Shown here piece by piece: positions 21,684 to 34,579 of a stretch of DNA of 64,000 nucleotides. The DNA lies in NCBI GenBank assembly GCA_964017235.1, contig OZ024933.1, forward strand, positions 9,179,962 through 9,243,961. The letters run 5' to 3'. The notes beneath the pieces were generated by a model. That model did no database searches. It was not told the origin of the DNA and was given only the letters and a program-made list of their open reading frames with translations. The stretch comes from Sabellastarte sp. h YS-2021 (Eukaryota; Annelida; Polychaeta; Sabellida; Sabellidae). The position numbers were made by a program, and so were the translations under genes. The first letter of the stretch is position 1. The number at the start of each line of letters is the position of its first letter.

Positions 21684-23477
21684 GCAGAGAAAGGAATATA
21701 TATGAAACTCAACATACCAGATATGGCTCACTTACATAAAGTCTGGACAAACTGCAATGAAGATCACTGAAAGTCAGACCTGGGAGAGAGGCATTTTTAG
21801 TTTTCTATGTGGTCACATCAGAAGGATGGGAGTGTCTACGTCTTCCACATTCAATTCACCCCTGTGAGCTTAGGGGGCCACAGCCACAGCTTCAATTCCA
21901 AACACTTTAGGAGAGGCTGAATCTGAGATGGAAATCAGCATGGCATCAGATGTTATTCATCAACCACGACCACAAGTCCTCCACACTGACCAGCAGCTGT
22001 TGCCTCCACCACTGCTAAAGATCCAGTCTTAGATCACTTCCAGCATATGAGGCCAATGATTTCCAGTTTTCTGGTGCACGTCAGAATTTTACTCTAAATC
22101 CATGACAGTAACTGCAGCTATCTGCAATCCTGCAACTATCTCTACTCAGAGACTGAAAACCTGGAAGAGGTCACAACAAGAGGTCACAACATTTGAAGTT
22201 TCAAAAGCAACACAGGCCATCGCAGGATGTGAATACTTCCTCACAATGCCAGATACTGAACTAGTTTCTGCACCAGCTATGCAGCCATCTCAGACAGAAG
22301 CACCACAGCCACCAAAAGTGATTGCGAAAGTTCAACTGCAAGGTCAGCATCAGCATCATTGCAGCCTATATCTTATCTCATTGTGGATGACCAGAAGCCT
22401 GGTCCTTCCAGACAACTGATGTTTGCTTTGAGCCCAACAAAAAACATTTAACCGAACATCAGTAACCTTTAGACCCCCAGTAGAGAGTCAATACAATATG
22501 TCTGGATTATCAACACACCACAATCATTTTTACCCTCTCAACTTCAACCAGCAGCATCACCAGTGCCAACTAACACTCAGAAAGAACAAACCATACCTCC
22601 CAGCCAGTCCAACGAACAGAGACAGCCAAAGTCAACAGATTAGCATGCATTAAGTCACACATAAAAGGCCCTTCAGGGTCACCAGAATCGCTCCAAAACA
22701 ATTTTTCAGCTACACATGTTTCGGAAAGCACAAAAATACACTGTCCAACACTTCCCCATAAATATAATAAAAAATGTGTGAATGATTGAGTGAATGTTTC
22801 ATACAAAGGTAAAAGTAATTTTAACACAAATTATTAGGAAAAGACTTCATTGCGAAATGGTTCTAGAATTATTTAGAACAAAAAAGAATTCTGCTTTAAC
22901 CAACAAGCAAATAAACAGGCACCTTTAATGTTACAAATAATTTGTATGTTTCAGATTTAATTTTGATTTTACAAAATGGGTTGCATGTGTCTTGAAGTTG
23001 GGTTTGAATTGTGATAACATTGAGTTTGGACTTTCATTACAATTGGTTTGAAATTGGTTTAATATTTTGGTAACACTTTTACAACATGTGCTTCTCCCAT
23101 TCATCTAAAATCTTGCCGTCCTGCCCAGCCTGTGCTCGGAGTGACTGAAGTAATCTTACAGTAGCTCTTGTGGATGTTTAGCCTCCCTCAAAGGATTTTC
23201 AAAATTTTCATCAGTCCGATTCTCCACCTGGTCAGCGTTTGAAGTTGAATATCACCTGCTGGGGTTGGTTGCCTGTCTGCTCCACCCAAATGACTCAGCA
23301 TGTAGTGTAGTACCACACACACTAACACAACATGTAACAACCCTTGACCTTTGCTCCACGGTCATCAGTTTTACCCTGAATCTGCTCACTAATATGCCTG
23401 ACATTCTCTACCACCCTCCTGCCCCTGGATATTCTGTTATTGGGTATTCTCCCTGGTCAGTTGTCTTCTTATGTAGG
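21684..23477. other. noncoding stretch
   Basis: Relatively CA-rich between 21770 and 22560, including a 105-codon plus-strand frame at 22102 that is Gln/Thr/Pro-rich but has no recognisable domain. It may be a relic of the second Harbinger gene or chance; not called. Confidence 0.4.
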
Positions 23478-24697
23478 GCTTAATCAAGTCAAGGCATAAG
23501 GGCAAAGGCAACATCCCCAAAGAGGAAGTAGTATAGATCTGGCCCTCATGGTCCCAATGGTTCTGGTGGTGGTAGTCCCAAGGTACCATTCTCAATTCTT
23601 CTCAGCTTGCTCAGCTCATTTGAATATCTGTGCAGCAAATGATGAACCACTGAACCCCACATTCACCCACAGGAATTTGTACTCTGCATTGACCAGAGTT
23701 AGCATGGCTAGCAAGGGAGAAATAACCCTTGTAGTTGAAATATTCACTGCCTGACTTCTTTGGCTGCTTCATTGCAATATGTTTACCGTTCAGTGCACCA
23801 ACAGCACCACCTATTTCTAAATTTCTCCTCAGTGCCTCTTTAGTCTTCTGGTTCTGTTAGACATATTAAATATTCCTGCTGAAATTCTGCAAGGATGGCT
23901 TTGCACACCTTGCAGACACATTTATAAATGATAGATCTGACAACCCTCCAATCGTACTGCAGTGAGGTGTATCTTTATCCAGTTGACAAGTGCCTACATT
24001 TATTCATTTTATTTATTTATTTGTTGCTTTACATCGCGTTCAACAGCCAGGGTCATATTGCGACGGGTAGTTTACGGGTGGAAGAAACTAGTGCATACTG
24101 CACTGTAAACCACCGGGCATCAGCAAGTAACTACCAACTTTCCAACATGAAGCGCCTGGCCCGAGATTCGAACTGGTGGCCTCAGAGGTTGGAGGGGAAA
24201 ACCACTACACCACCGAGCCCCCGACAAGTGCCTACAGGGTAACTGTCAGTTTCAAAACAACTTCCAGTGGCTTTCTGAAATTTATGTGTGACTTCTTGAG
24301 GTGGTTGTAAATTCTTTCTTTCATTAATTCGAAATAGGCAGGTGGCATTCTAATGCCATTTCTGTAACTTAGAATGTTAGTTGTTATTAGCTTGTCAAAG
24401 AGTGTTCTGTAGCATCCTCTCTCTGATATATCCAGGGCATAACCAATGAATTATGTATCTTTCTCTTTCTTTGGGGTGGGGGCTGTGGCTGTGGTGCTGG
24501 CTGGGCAGGTGCTGGGTTCTGTTGTCCTCTTTTCTCTGGGAAACCTGACTGTGGTGAATGAGTGGCTCATCATATGTGATGAGGAGATTTATATAATGTG
24601 ATATGGATCCCGATTCTAGATTCCCACTATACATACCACCCCACAAAATTAATAAGTCTTGTTGTGATGGGTCGGGAACATTGTCTCTGCTCGTCAT
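23478..24697 (-). pseudogene. PIF/Harbinger transposase, broken
   Basis: On the minus strand an ATG at 24697 opens a 100-codon frame ending with RYIIHWLCPGYIRERMLQNTL. After a frameshift the next frame continues with NGIRMPPAYF, the usual N-terminal Harbinger block. A SINE (23999-24222) then interrupts it. Further on, [19 protein letters not shown] and YFNYKGYFS match the block that carries the first catalytic Asp (normally DGKH). Here that residue is Asn. Later stops destroy the region of the remaining catalytic residues, ending near the LIKP block. The parent enzyme would cut and paste Harbinger DNA; this copy is dead. TIRs were not located. Confidence 0.75.
23999..24222 (-). mobile_element. 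tRNA-derived SINE with target-site duplication
   Basis: On the minus strand it starts GGGGGCTCGGTGGTGTAGTGG (A box) and has AGTTCGAATCTC (B box). It ends with a TTTATTTATTT-type tail seen reversed at 24000-24022. The flanks GACAAGTGCCTACA at 23985-23998 and 24223-24236 are a clean 14-bp duplication. It sits in the Harbinger pseudogene, so it is younger than that element. Confidence 0.9.
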
Positions 24698-27600
24698 TTG
24701 TATTTCCAGCTGACAGCTGGATAAATCAAAGGCATTGGAATTGGCCGGAAACCCCCCGCCAATGGAAAATGTTTTGTAATACCAATTCTTTATTTTGGTA
24801 GAATCTTACCACTTAAGGGAGTTCATCCGTTTCCATGAAGTCAAAATTCAAATCATTATTACTACTGTATACATGTTCTCATAACAAGCTTCATTACATT
24901 TTCCTCACATTTGGTTATCTTTGCACTATTTTCTTTCATATCAACTTGGTACCACAGCATATAGAATGATGAGCAAGATTTGTATATTATTTATTGTACA
25001 GCTTTAGTATTTATATCATTCTATGTCATTTTCAATTTCCATATATGGTGAAGTGTGATCAAATTACATATTTTATCACAGCACCCACAGTGCTGTTATT
25101 CACCACAAGTGCATTGCCATTCACATGATGCTTATAATAGGTGTTAATTTTGATATATGCACATACTACCATTCCATTCCAAATTCCTATTATATAGAAC
25201 CATAACTCTCCTAAAAATACAAAAAAAAACAACAATTGATTACTATTACATTTTTACAATCCCCTGTGTGGAGCCTTGGATATGCAATAGCTACTTTACT
25301 GCAAGTATCAACTATCAGATATTATATTCAACTGCTAATTACACTAGTGTTACACTTTATGATCTCTTGAGAGGCATATGCAGAATAGGCCCACACCATT
25401 CGTGGTTGTCGTAAAAAAAAGATTAATACTCTGATCTGAGCAACAAAGCGCCAGTGCAGCATTTACAGTACTGTGTATTCACAGTATATACTCCGAGTGA
25501 GAGACAGTTAAAATAACAGTGCAGCATCTATAATGCTGTGTGTTTATAGCATATTAATACAATTTCTTTAAGTAATGTTGCTCATTGTTGTGAGGTTTGG
25601 GTAACAGTAATTTGTTGTGCATTTGATATTTACCAATTGCTTATTATTGTATAATAGTATTGTATTTAAAAACAATGTCCTTGACATTTTTGGCACAGGG
25701 CCATTATACCTTCCATACACTACTATGGATCCATTACAGTTTGTCAGAGGAATGGCATATCTCCAACCATATATGTTTCCGATAGATATCATGGTAGCCA
25801 TGTGACGCAGTGTTCCTGTCAGAACTTGGGCAAAACTTTATGTTTTAACCCGCACATTTTTCCCATGAGAAACTGCAATCATTACCCTACAGTAAAATTA
25901 TAACTTATGGCATGCCTGTATCCCAATCACACGGCTGGGCTCTGTTTGGATGCATGCCAACACATTTCAAAATGTCGCCCGCAGTGCACACCATCTTTAT
26001 CTCCACACCACAAGAAGAATACAACAGGTTGTTGCATTATTTGTGAAGTTCAAATACCACTCACAGATTTGCATAGTATTGCATGTATTGCATGTATTGC
26101 AGAGCGATTATACATGTCGCATATGAAACCAGAGATACAACTCTGGTCACATGAGCCCTCTCCGTGATCACCCAGGAGTGACACCAAATTCCTTTGGTGT
26201 TTATGACAGTTCTTAAAATGCTGTACCTCTTTCTTACAGCCTCCAGGCTCAAACTTTTTCACACATACAGACCAGTAATTAAATCTGCATGTATTTCTTT
26301 TATTTATGGGTTGCATACTGTTAATGTACATAAAATATATATATGTACTGACATTTACTTATATTTGAGTGTTACCTGCAATATATACACATACTGTATT
26401 GTTTTGTTGTGAAATCATAAAAGTATGAGATGTTTGAGTATCTTGTGACTTGTATCTTATGTATTGTCTATTAATTAAGTCACATATACATGTATATCCA
26501 GATATATATTAAATATGGGCATATAGTTTGTCTTATTAAACTAATGCCTTTGTGTCTCCTACCAGAGTCTATCCACAAAATGTTGCCTTTATTGGCCGCA
26601 GTACTGTATAATTGCTTAAATTTATTATTTGAAGAGTCCTTATCTTAATTAATTGGTTCTCTGATGGATATTATACTACTGTCTACATAATTGTTTCTTA
26701 TTAGCTATGCAATGTGCCTACCCATGTATTACTCTATGTTCTACAACAGACATTGTCACGTAGACATGTATTTTTAACCCTCTTATCAGTTCTATTTCAG
26801 TATTTACATCATTCCAAGTAGCTACATTGATTTTTTGACATGCCTTATACGGCCTGTTCTCCTACACATTAATGCTGAACATAAAACCCCAAATGTGTAA
26901 TGGTCAATAGCCTTTCAGAGACCTAAATTTGGTAGAATTAAGATATTCAAAGTAAAAGCAGTTTTTACCCAACATGTTGTAATTTATATATCACAAGGTA
27001 AATTAGCAGATGCTCCAAAGCTTTGTAATAATAGTATTTTCTGTATCTTTTCAATTTGTTGAAAGCTATGGATGATAATATAAGATTGCAAACAAGGATA
27101 GAGGACACATGTGTAAGATATTTCCATAATGCCCTATATTAATGTAGTTGGGTAATCAAGTTATTTTAAATTATATGGTTATAACTTCACCAGGTATTTT
27201 ATCAGTATTAAACACAACAATGTAACTTATTGAGTTATAAGTATAAATATAAAGTGGTACCTTAAAATGTAATATTGAGTAATCTAAGTGCCTATAGTTT
27301 GTATTGTTGTTGCATGCAGCAAAAACTTAAAATTTACTTCTTCATTTACCTCATCTGATTACTATGGCAGCAAGGTCATGCCATTTCTACCCCCCAGTAT
27401 CTAATGATCAAGAATTTTAGTAAAACCACTAAAGGGAAACAAGCCTCAAAATTCTTTAATAACAATCCAAGAGAACTAGCTTTTACTGGCTACAGCACAG
27501 ACACAAATCAATGCTCATGAAGGGCCACTCCTAATTAAAGCCTTAGCCAAGCCCTGCTATTTTAGGTGATTCAGTCCTTGTAAAGTAAGTAATATAATAA

Positions 27601-29283
27601 CCCAGCTTGCTGCTGGGGTGAGAGAGATGTATAGTTTAGCATTTCAACAACTAATATTCTGGGGAATGAGTAGTTGAATTCACATTTCCCAAGAATGACT
27701 GAATTTTAGTTATCAAAACAAAACATGAATTGTTCTTGTGAATTATCATAAGATGTGTGAATAAACTATGAAGGAATAAACATGTGTTTCACTTCTGTCA
27801 TTGTGGTGAGCTGGATCTCTCATAAAATGCAGCCAAGCTAGTCAAGGCAGAAGTGGACATAGTGGAGATCTTGAAATCCACAGCTGACGTCAGGCACTGC
27901 AGGAGTCAACAAAAAATCACAACTACACCTTACCCCAAAAGTATCATTTGGACAGTTACCACCATTGATGCAATCGTTATTTGTTGAACTGTGGAGATCG
28001 TTCAAAGTAACAGTTCTGGTTTTCAAACCTCCACTAATTCCTCAAAATGTGTGAATCATTTAGTAAAGATTTAGTACTCATGTATAACTTATGTAGACAA
28101 GAGACTAAAAACCTTCACAAAAGTCTCAATGTTTTAGTTGTAGTTGGTTCTTTAGACTGTCAATGTGGATGGTAATCAATGACAGAAGACCACCATTTTA
28201 AGTGATCATTTGAGCCACTCTGTCAGAACTCATGTCCTCTGTGTTCCTACACTGATGTATTTCCCAATAGGCAACAGTTGCAGATCTTTTTGAATATAAC
28301 ATGAAGAGCTAGATGAGTTTAGTCATCAAGTTTTCATAATTTGAATAGTGCAAACAGCTGCAAAGCTTAATGGTCACTAAAACACAGAAAGCAGATACCG
28401 AGTGGTCCAGGAAAATACAAAATGCTGGTGCGGTACAAACGTGTCATTCATACATGTCGAGTTCTACATCACTAAAACGAAGGGCTACCATGAAAAAAAA
28501 TTGGAAATTTTGTATTTGAAAATGTATTATCCCAATTCACAAGATATTCAAAGGTTAGGACCGTTATCAGCACTTAACTTGGTGGCAGTTCACAAAAAAA
28601 TCTGTTAGTGGATTTTCCTCTGCATACAGAAGAACACACTCTGCTATTTTTCACAGATGCAGTTATGAAATATTGGAGAGTGCATTTGAATCATATCACA
28701 GTCAGTGGCTTATGGTCAGAGGCGGAAAAGAATTCCATGTGTGTTTCTGACCTTAAACACCCTTCACACTCAACTTAAAACAACAAAGTTCAATTTATTT
28801 CTGATGCTACAGTAGTGTTTTATCTCAGTATCTCTCCTTATTTATTAGATTATTGCATTTATCTCAATTGTTCGTATAAACCAAATTTGGCATTGCGTTG
28901 GACTAATGTGAGACAAAAATATCTCTGCAGAATGAAATACTTTTGTATTTGTCGCCAATTATTATTCTTAATGCAATTGACATAGATGTATTAAATATCT
29001 TAAGGGTTTACCAGATGGTTACGTTTTTAGTCTGGTAGCTATCATTCATAAGCTACTTCAGAAAATGAGATCACAAGCTTGTCAAATCATAGGGGTAGCA
29101 TGAGGGTTGTTGAAGATGATTTGGTTTTTGGATCAGTATATTAAGTTATGAGTAACATACATTTAAACTCAGAGATAGACAGACACAATGAATCACTGAA
29201 TCAAATTAATATTACTTTTTCTCCAAGTTTAGAAAAGTTTGGCTCACTGTTTAGCCTTGCTTCAGGCATAAGTTTGTAGTTCC
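24698..29283. other. noncoding stretch
   Basis: No gene called. Between 25450 and 25560 two related units of about 75 bases occur (CAGTGCAGCATTTACAGTACTGTG and CAGTGCAGCATCTATAATGCTGTG), each with an internal inverted repeat. Weak frames at 25907 (Cys-rich) and 27838 (minus, EGF-like wording) are discussed elsewhere and not accepted. Confidence 0.4.
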
Positions 29284-29515
29284 ATAAATTTATTTATTTA
29301 CTTGTGTTTTAACATAGCTCTGAACACTGTATAGGTAATATAGCTTTATAGGGTAAGGAAACCAGTACATACAATTGTCAAGGTTCTGCAATGTAAACTA
29401 TCGACCATCAGTAATAATATTCAATCTTTCTCACATCAGGTTTAAGGTTTGAATCACAGATCTCAGAAATGAAAGTTGAGTGTGCTGCTACTGAGCTTTT
29501 ACCACCGTAACCCCT
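29284..29515 (-). mobile_element. tRNA-derived SINE, diverged
   Basis: Reversed copy: TTTATTTATTTACTTGTGTTTTAACAT tail side, AAACCAGTACATACA, AACTATCGACCATCAGTAA, decayed B box near 29445 (GGTTTGAATCACAG) and CTACTGAGCTTTTACCACCG head. Confidence 0.7.
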
Positions 29516-30074
29516 TGTAGTATATTAAAGTAAATAATTTATATTGAAAATTAAATGAAGGATTTTAGTAATGAATTTGTTTACCTTTTCAATGCACTGC
29601 TTTTGAGTATTCTATGTTTTGATATCAGTGTCACATAGTTGACTATACAGTATTTTAATGACATTATGATTAGAATTGTTCACACAGTTGTTCATTTAAA
29701 TTTTTTTTGTTTTACATGGGCATTTTTCCTCAGGTTCTGTTCCGGTTCACAACTTTCCATTTTAGATTTTGTAGAAATGGTGCTGTTAGAAGTTTAAGAG
29801 CCTTTATTACTATTGCTAATGTCAATATGACTGTCACTTGTAATGACTGAGCTATTTTAATCATCACCCTTTGTGGCTAGACTGTTATTGGCTCCCTGCA
29901 GTATTTTAAATTCCCTCAGTGTCTATGTCCCACCTTCATGATAAATTATTGGAGTGTCAGTATGCACAATCTGCATTTCCACTGCTTCTTCAATATTATG
30001 ACTGTCTTTATACACTAAATCAGGGTATTTTGTTATGCTGTTAGAGGCATTACTCCACTTTGTAAAAACACCGA

Positions 30075-30099
30075 CTTTCCTTCCTTCCTTCCTTCCTTC
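30075..30099. repeat. (TTCC)n microsatellite
   Basis: About six uninterrupted TTCC units. Confidence 0.9.
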
Positions 30100-30794
30100 A
30101 CAGTATAGAACTTAAAAGGTCCTTTGTCTTTTTGGGGCATGTGTGAATGAACATACGATATACTCATTAGAACAACTAGATTCACTAAGAATACAATTGT
30201 TCCAGGTGCTGATGTGTCAACAATAGCTCAAGTATATCCCAACAAGTCAGCACCAAATTTTAAATTATTCCAGACCTATGAATTGTATAAACACTTCTTT
30301 TCTGAAGATTCCAATTTGTAATCCAACTGCTCTATGATGGAATAACATATTAATTGACAGAGTAAATTCTTATTTTTCTCACACAATTTTCACTTTTTAG
30401 GAGCAAGAAAAAATCACCCACTATCTACAGTATCTATTCTAGAACATCTAGAAGAAATAAATTCAGTTTGTTAAAAGCCAGGGCTGCAATTTTGTGAGGC
30501 ATATGAATAAACAATTAGGTGTCATCTGCATGAAACTGAGATTTGATATTGGGATGCATTCCAATAACCTTACTCAAAGGAGTCGTGTATAAGGAATACA
30601 GCAGTGGACCAAAGACTGAGCCTTGTGGTACTGCAAACAGCAGCTCGCATAATTCAGAGAGAGCTTGACCAATTTAATTGCTTGGAATTGGTGACTGAGA
30701 TAGGACGTGAACCACTTCAAGGTTGTGCCGCACACACCAAACCATGACTTAAGACAATTAAAAAGAGTGGTGTAGTCAATTGTGTTGAATGCAG

Positions 30795-30880
30795 CAGACA
30801 GATGCAGCGAGAACTCTAACCACTAGTGGTTAGTGTTGGTTAGTTAGTGTTGTCTAACCACTACACCGCCGAGCCCCCTA
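30795..30880 (-). mobile_element. SINE 5'-end fragment
   Basis: Reversed it begins GGGGGCTCGGCGGTGTAGTGGTTAGAC, the tRNA-like head. Short inverted and repeated GTTAGTG words follow and the body is missing. Confidence 0.55.
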
Positions 30881-31106
30881 AAAATGCAGTAGGTTCTCTA
30901 CATGATAGTTAGGATGAAATTCATTTTTGAAAACCAGCAGTGCAGTTGCAGTGGACTAACCAGTGTTGTATGCATTTTGCTTAGGTTTATCAAGATTGTT
31001 ACTGTTAATATTGTTGCATGACCTGTTTGACAACTACCCACTCTATCAATTTTAACATGAAAGAGATTCCTGATACCTATCAACAGTTATTGAAATATTT
31101 GCTTGG

Positions 31107-31378
31107 ATTTAGATTTAGATTTATTTGTTGTTTTACATCACGTTCAACAGCTAGGGTCATATTGCCACGGGTAGTTTACAGGTGGAGAACAGCCTGGGTC
31201 ATATTGTGACGGGTAGTTTACTGGTGGAGGAAACCAGTGCATACTGCAATGTAAGCCACCGGGCATCGACAAGTAACTACCAACTTTCCAACATGAAGTG
31301 CCCGCTCCAAGATTCGAGCCAGCAGCCTCAGAGGTTGGAGGCAAGAACTGTAACCACTACACCACCGAGCCCCCCTAA
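31107..31378 (-). mobile_element. tRNA-derived SINE with internal duplication and TSD
   Basis: The head GGGGGGCTCGGTGGTGTAGTGG and B box GGCTCGAATCTTGG are visible on the minus strand. The flanks AAATATTTGCTTGG at 31093-31106 and 31379-31392 are target duplications inside the LINE relic. The segment GGGTCATATTGNNACGGGTAGTTTAC occurs twice in tandem (about 31155 and 31198), which other copies do not show. Confidence 0.9.
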
Positions 31379-32309
31379 AAATATTTGCTTGGGAGTGATG
31401 CTTTCTTTGTGAGGGGAGTAACAACCATCTTCTTCAATTTTTCAGGAGACAGACCCTCAGCTAAAGGCAAAATGACATTTTTTATTCTTTTAATTGATAG
31501 AAGTAAAATAAACACGCAATCTTTCAGAAGGAAAGTAGGCACTGGAGGTAAAACATGATTTTGTAGGGAAAGTTTTGATTATTTTAAGTTCCTTGTTCTC
31601 TGAGACCTCACTGGGGTGAGATAGATTGGAAGATTGACACATGGATGGTATCATTGTTGAGGAAGAAGCTGTGAACATGTCACAAATTCTTTTGACTTTT
31701 TGATTGAAGAAGAAAGCAATTTGATTTCCTAAGGATTTTTGACTGATGAAGGAGAATCATGTCTTGGCTCAAGGACATGCTGAAGTGCATGCCATAACTT
31801 ATTTGGTAATGGCTGTTGTCACTAATGTTAATGGTGTGGTTCTCAGCTTTGTCTCTTGTTATAATTTCATTGCACAGGGCAATCTATTCGCATAATCTAT
31901 TTCTGTGCAAGTGACACTTATCCTTGTGCCACATGTGCTTAAATTGATACCTGATACATTTGTCCATATGATATGAATCAGCGGGTATGGCTCATGCCTG
32001 TCTAACACATCACAAAAGGTCATTAATGTACTAATCATACGGGTCAACAGCCATGCTAGCTGAAGATGTGACAAAGGGAGTATTTGCATAACCTTTACAA
32101 AACTTCTGCACGTTGATTTTATGATACCAGTCATAAGGGGCCTATGGGTGAGTTAAAACCAGGTAGAGTTAAAGCAAGTAAACACTTTAGTAGACTGTCG
32201 GTATCAGAATTTTGAATGTGAGTTTTTGCAAAGCCCAAAATATCAAGATCATATGAAACTATTATGTCCCCAACCAAAAGACCCAATTTCCTGATAGAAC
32301 ATCAGGAGA

Positions 32310-32690
32310 AAATGTTGACAGGACCTGGATGAAGGGTGACCACCGGATAACAGCAACAAATAGAACTGGTGGAGGCATTCGACTAATGGTCAAGGAATTA
32401 GTAAATGTTGAAGTTTTGGATTATGTAGAAAATGATAAATTTGTTTTTTTTTGTGTTTCTATATTGTATATGAAACAAAGTCACTAGTTAGAGTTGGAAT
32501 GTATCACACACGTGCAGCCTTGGGGAAGACAAACCAGCAGTTTATTCGGGAGTTCCTGGAATTTGTTCCAGCTTCAATCACCATTCATAGAAATATCATT
32601 TTCCCAGGTAACTTCAACATTCACATTACTGATATTACTAATACAGATAGTGATGTTTAGTGATATTTTTGAGACATATTGATGAATTAA
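32310..32690 (+). pseudogene. LINE AP-endonuclease fragment
   Basis: On the plus strand the words TGGGIRLMVKEL, FLEFVP and IIFPGNFNIHITD match the apurinic-endonuclease domain of CR1-type LINEs. The usual GDFN is GNFN here, and two frames must be combined. It has the opposite orientation to the adjacent relic, so it is a separate insertion or an inverted piece. Confidence 0.65.
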
Positions 32691-33346
32691 GGGACCTACC
32701 ATTAATTTACCTTTTTATTACATATATTTTTTTTTTCTGGAAAAACACTGTCTTCCCAGTTAACAGTCTGCCTTACTTTTATAAAAGTGGATAAACATGC
32801 ATCATTCCATGTTGCTTCCCTTTTCCAAAAATAAGAGATGTACGTATTACCTATTCTACCTATTCTAATGTTATGCATAGAAAAACAGACAAACAGTGGC
32901 TGATGACACAATTAACAGTTGAACTTTGCTGAGGAGATAAACAGTTAATTATAGTCCCTACTAAACAAAGTGAAAAAGAAAGGAAAGACAAGTTTGCTCC
33001 TTGTTATCCTTTTGCAACTTCCAACATGAAAATAGGTAATAGGTAGAGCAGAATGTTACTGATTATTGATCCAACTTTGAAAATGACTCATACTTCAGTC
33101 CCCAGTTACATATTTCGCTTTTGTTTTCTTTCATGTCAGTTTTTTTTAGGGGGGGGGGGTGTGAACATGTCCTGAGAATTAATGCTGGCAACAAAAAGTC
33201 CAAAGGCCTGTGACATAGAATAGAATAGAAACATTTATATAGCGCAAAATTGATGTAACATCCTCTAATGCACTTGAACTCAAAAAGGGAAAGTCCAGGG
33301 ATGTTCGAGGTCATGATCCAAGATTAGCGCCCGCCAGGGAGATGTA

Positions 33347-34117
33347 CTATGGTGGAGGATATGCTAGTCTAAACAAGTAGGTCTTTAGCTGGCTGCGGAA
33401 AACTGTTATTGTTTGTTGTGATCGTACTGATTGTGGGAGTCTGTTCCATTCTATCGGGGAAGCCATTGAAGAAAGAGAAAGATGATTTCCACGTGTTAGA
33501 CAACTGGTTTTGATCAAGGATGATAGGTATATGGGTTGGGAGAAATTTATAGCCTTGAAAGTAATTAGATTGTACTTAAACAAGATACAGTATGTGATAG
33601 GAAGCCAGTGTAGTTTTTGAAGAAAGGGTGTGACAAAGCTAGTTCTATTAAGTCTAAAAATAATTCTACAAAGGGCATTTTGAATCTTTTGGAGTTTAGC
33701 TACATTGTATTTACTAATGCCATAAAGTAGGGAATTGCAGTAGTCAAGTCGACTACTGATCATTGAGTTTGCAAGCAAGGCTGCAGTTTCCACACTGAAG
33801 AATTTACGGATGTGTCTTAGGTCCTTAAGCTGGTAGTAACAGGCTCGACATGTATTGGTTATGTGGTTGGAAAAGGTGTTTCCAGAGTCAAAAATTATAC
33901 CCAAGTTCTTGACTGTATCGGTAGGGGAAATAGAATTTCCGAGAAGTTGAGTAGGGAATTTCTTGATGAGGGACTCTCTGGCTTGTCTATCACCAATTAT
34001 AAAAAATTCAGTTTTCTCGGGGTTCAGTTTAAGTTTCATGCCAGCCATCCAGTTTTGGATACATGTGAGACACTCTGTAAGCTCAGCGAAACTGGAATGA
34101 AAATTCCTATTGTCCAA
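33347..34117 (-). pseudogene. CR1-like reverse transcriptase, C-terminal part
   Basis: 256 open codons starting just after the catalytic YADDTQIY block (about 34130-34155). They cover the thumb and C-terminal domain with [37 protein letters not shown] and LHWLPI, all standard CR1/L2 blocks. A frame change around the YADD block separates it from the N-terminal part, so this copy cannot make a full enzyme. Confidence 0.8.
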
Positions 34118-34234
34118 TGCTAGATATATTTGGGTGTCATCAGCATATAGATGGTGGGTGACATTGAAATTGGAAATTATATTACTGAAAGGGGTTGTAT
34201 AAAGGGTAAGAAGGAGGGGGCCCAGGACAGAACC

Positions 34235-34579
34235 CTAGGGCACACCATACGGAAGTGAGAACACATCTGAAAAGCTATTACCTAATTTAACCTTCTGTTT
34301 GCGGTTTGAGAGATAGGATTTGATCCACCCCAACACAGTGCCATCAACCCCAAACCAATCTCTGAGGGAGTTAAAAAGAATGTCATGGTCGATAGTGTCG
34401 AATGCTGCTGAGATGTCCAGGAATGTGAGTGCAACAGCCTTACCAGAGTCCATCGAAGCAGCAATGTCATTCTGGATTTTCAGCAGCGCTGATTCTGTGG
34501 AATGGAGTCTCCTGTAAGCGGATTGGTTGACACTGGAGAGCCCATCGCTATCGATATAATTATTTAACTGTTTGGCCAC
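34235..34579 (-). pseudogene. CR1-like reverse transcriptase, N-terminal part
   Basis: 114 open codons with NQSAYRRLHSTESALLKI, DISAAFDTIDHDIL (first catalytic Asp), WIKSYLSNRKQKV and LPYGVP, the RT blocks before the YADD motif. It joins the next block with a stop in frame (QGSVLG block at 34215-34235). Confidence 0.8.

Larger units (their letters stand above)
30420..32140 (-). mobile_element. CR1-like LINE relic with two SINE-derived inserts
   Basis: On the minus strand, EN-RT linker wording (VLDRHEP at about 32000) is followed by VTPLTKKASLP, an RT finger/palm region, HADDTQLF at about 30510 (catalytic YADD-type motif) and FNKLN near 30460. Many stops and frameshifts are present. A SINE (31107-31378) and a SINE fragment (about 30795-30880) interrupt it. 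3' truncated. Confidence 0.65.

Noticed and set aside
22102..22419. 105-codon plus-strand frame
   Set aside because: Low-complexity Gln/Thr/Pro composition, no domain, no splice context. It may be part of a decayed element.
24163..24213. tRNA-like A and B boxes
   Set aside because: They belong to tRNA-derived SINEs (also at 7965, 31330 and 37500). No cloverleaf of a functional tRNA can be drawn.
25907..26167. 86-codon Cys-rich frame as a possible secreted peptide or chordin-like exon
   Set aside because: No signal peptide, irregular Cys spacing, and overlapping minus-strand frames of similar length.
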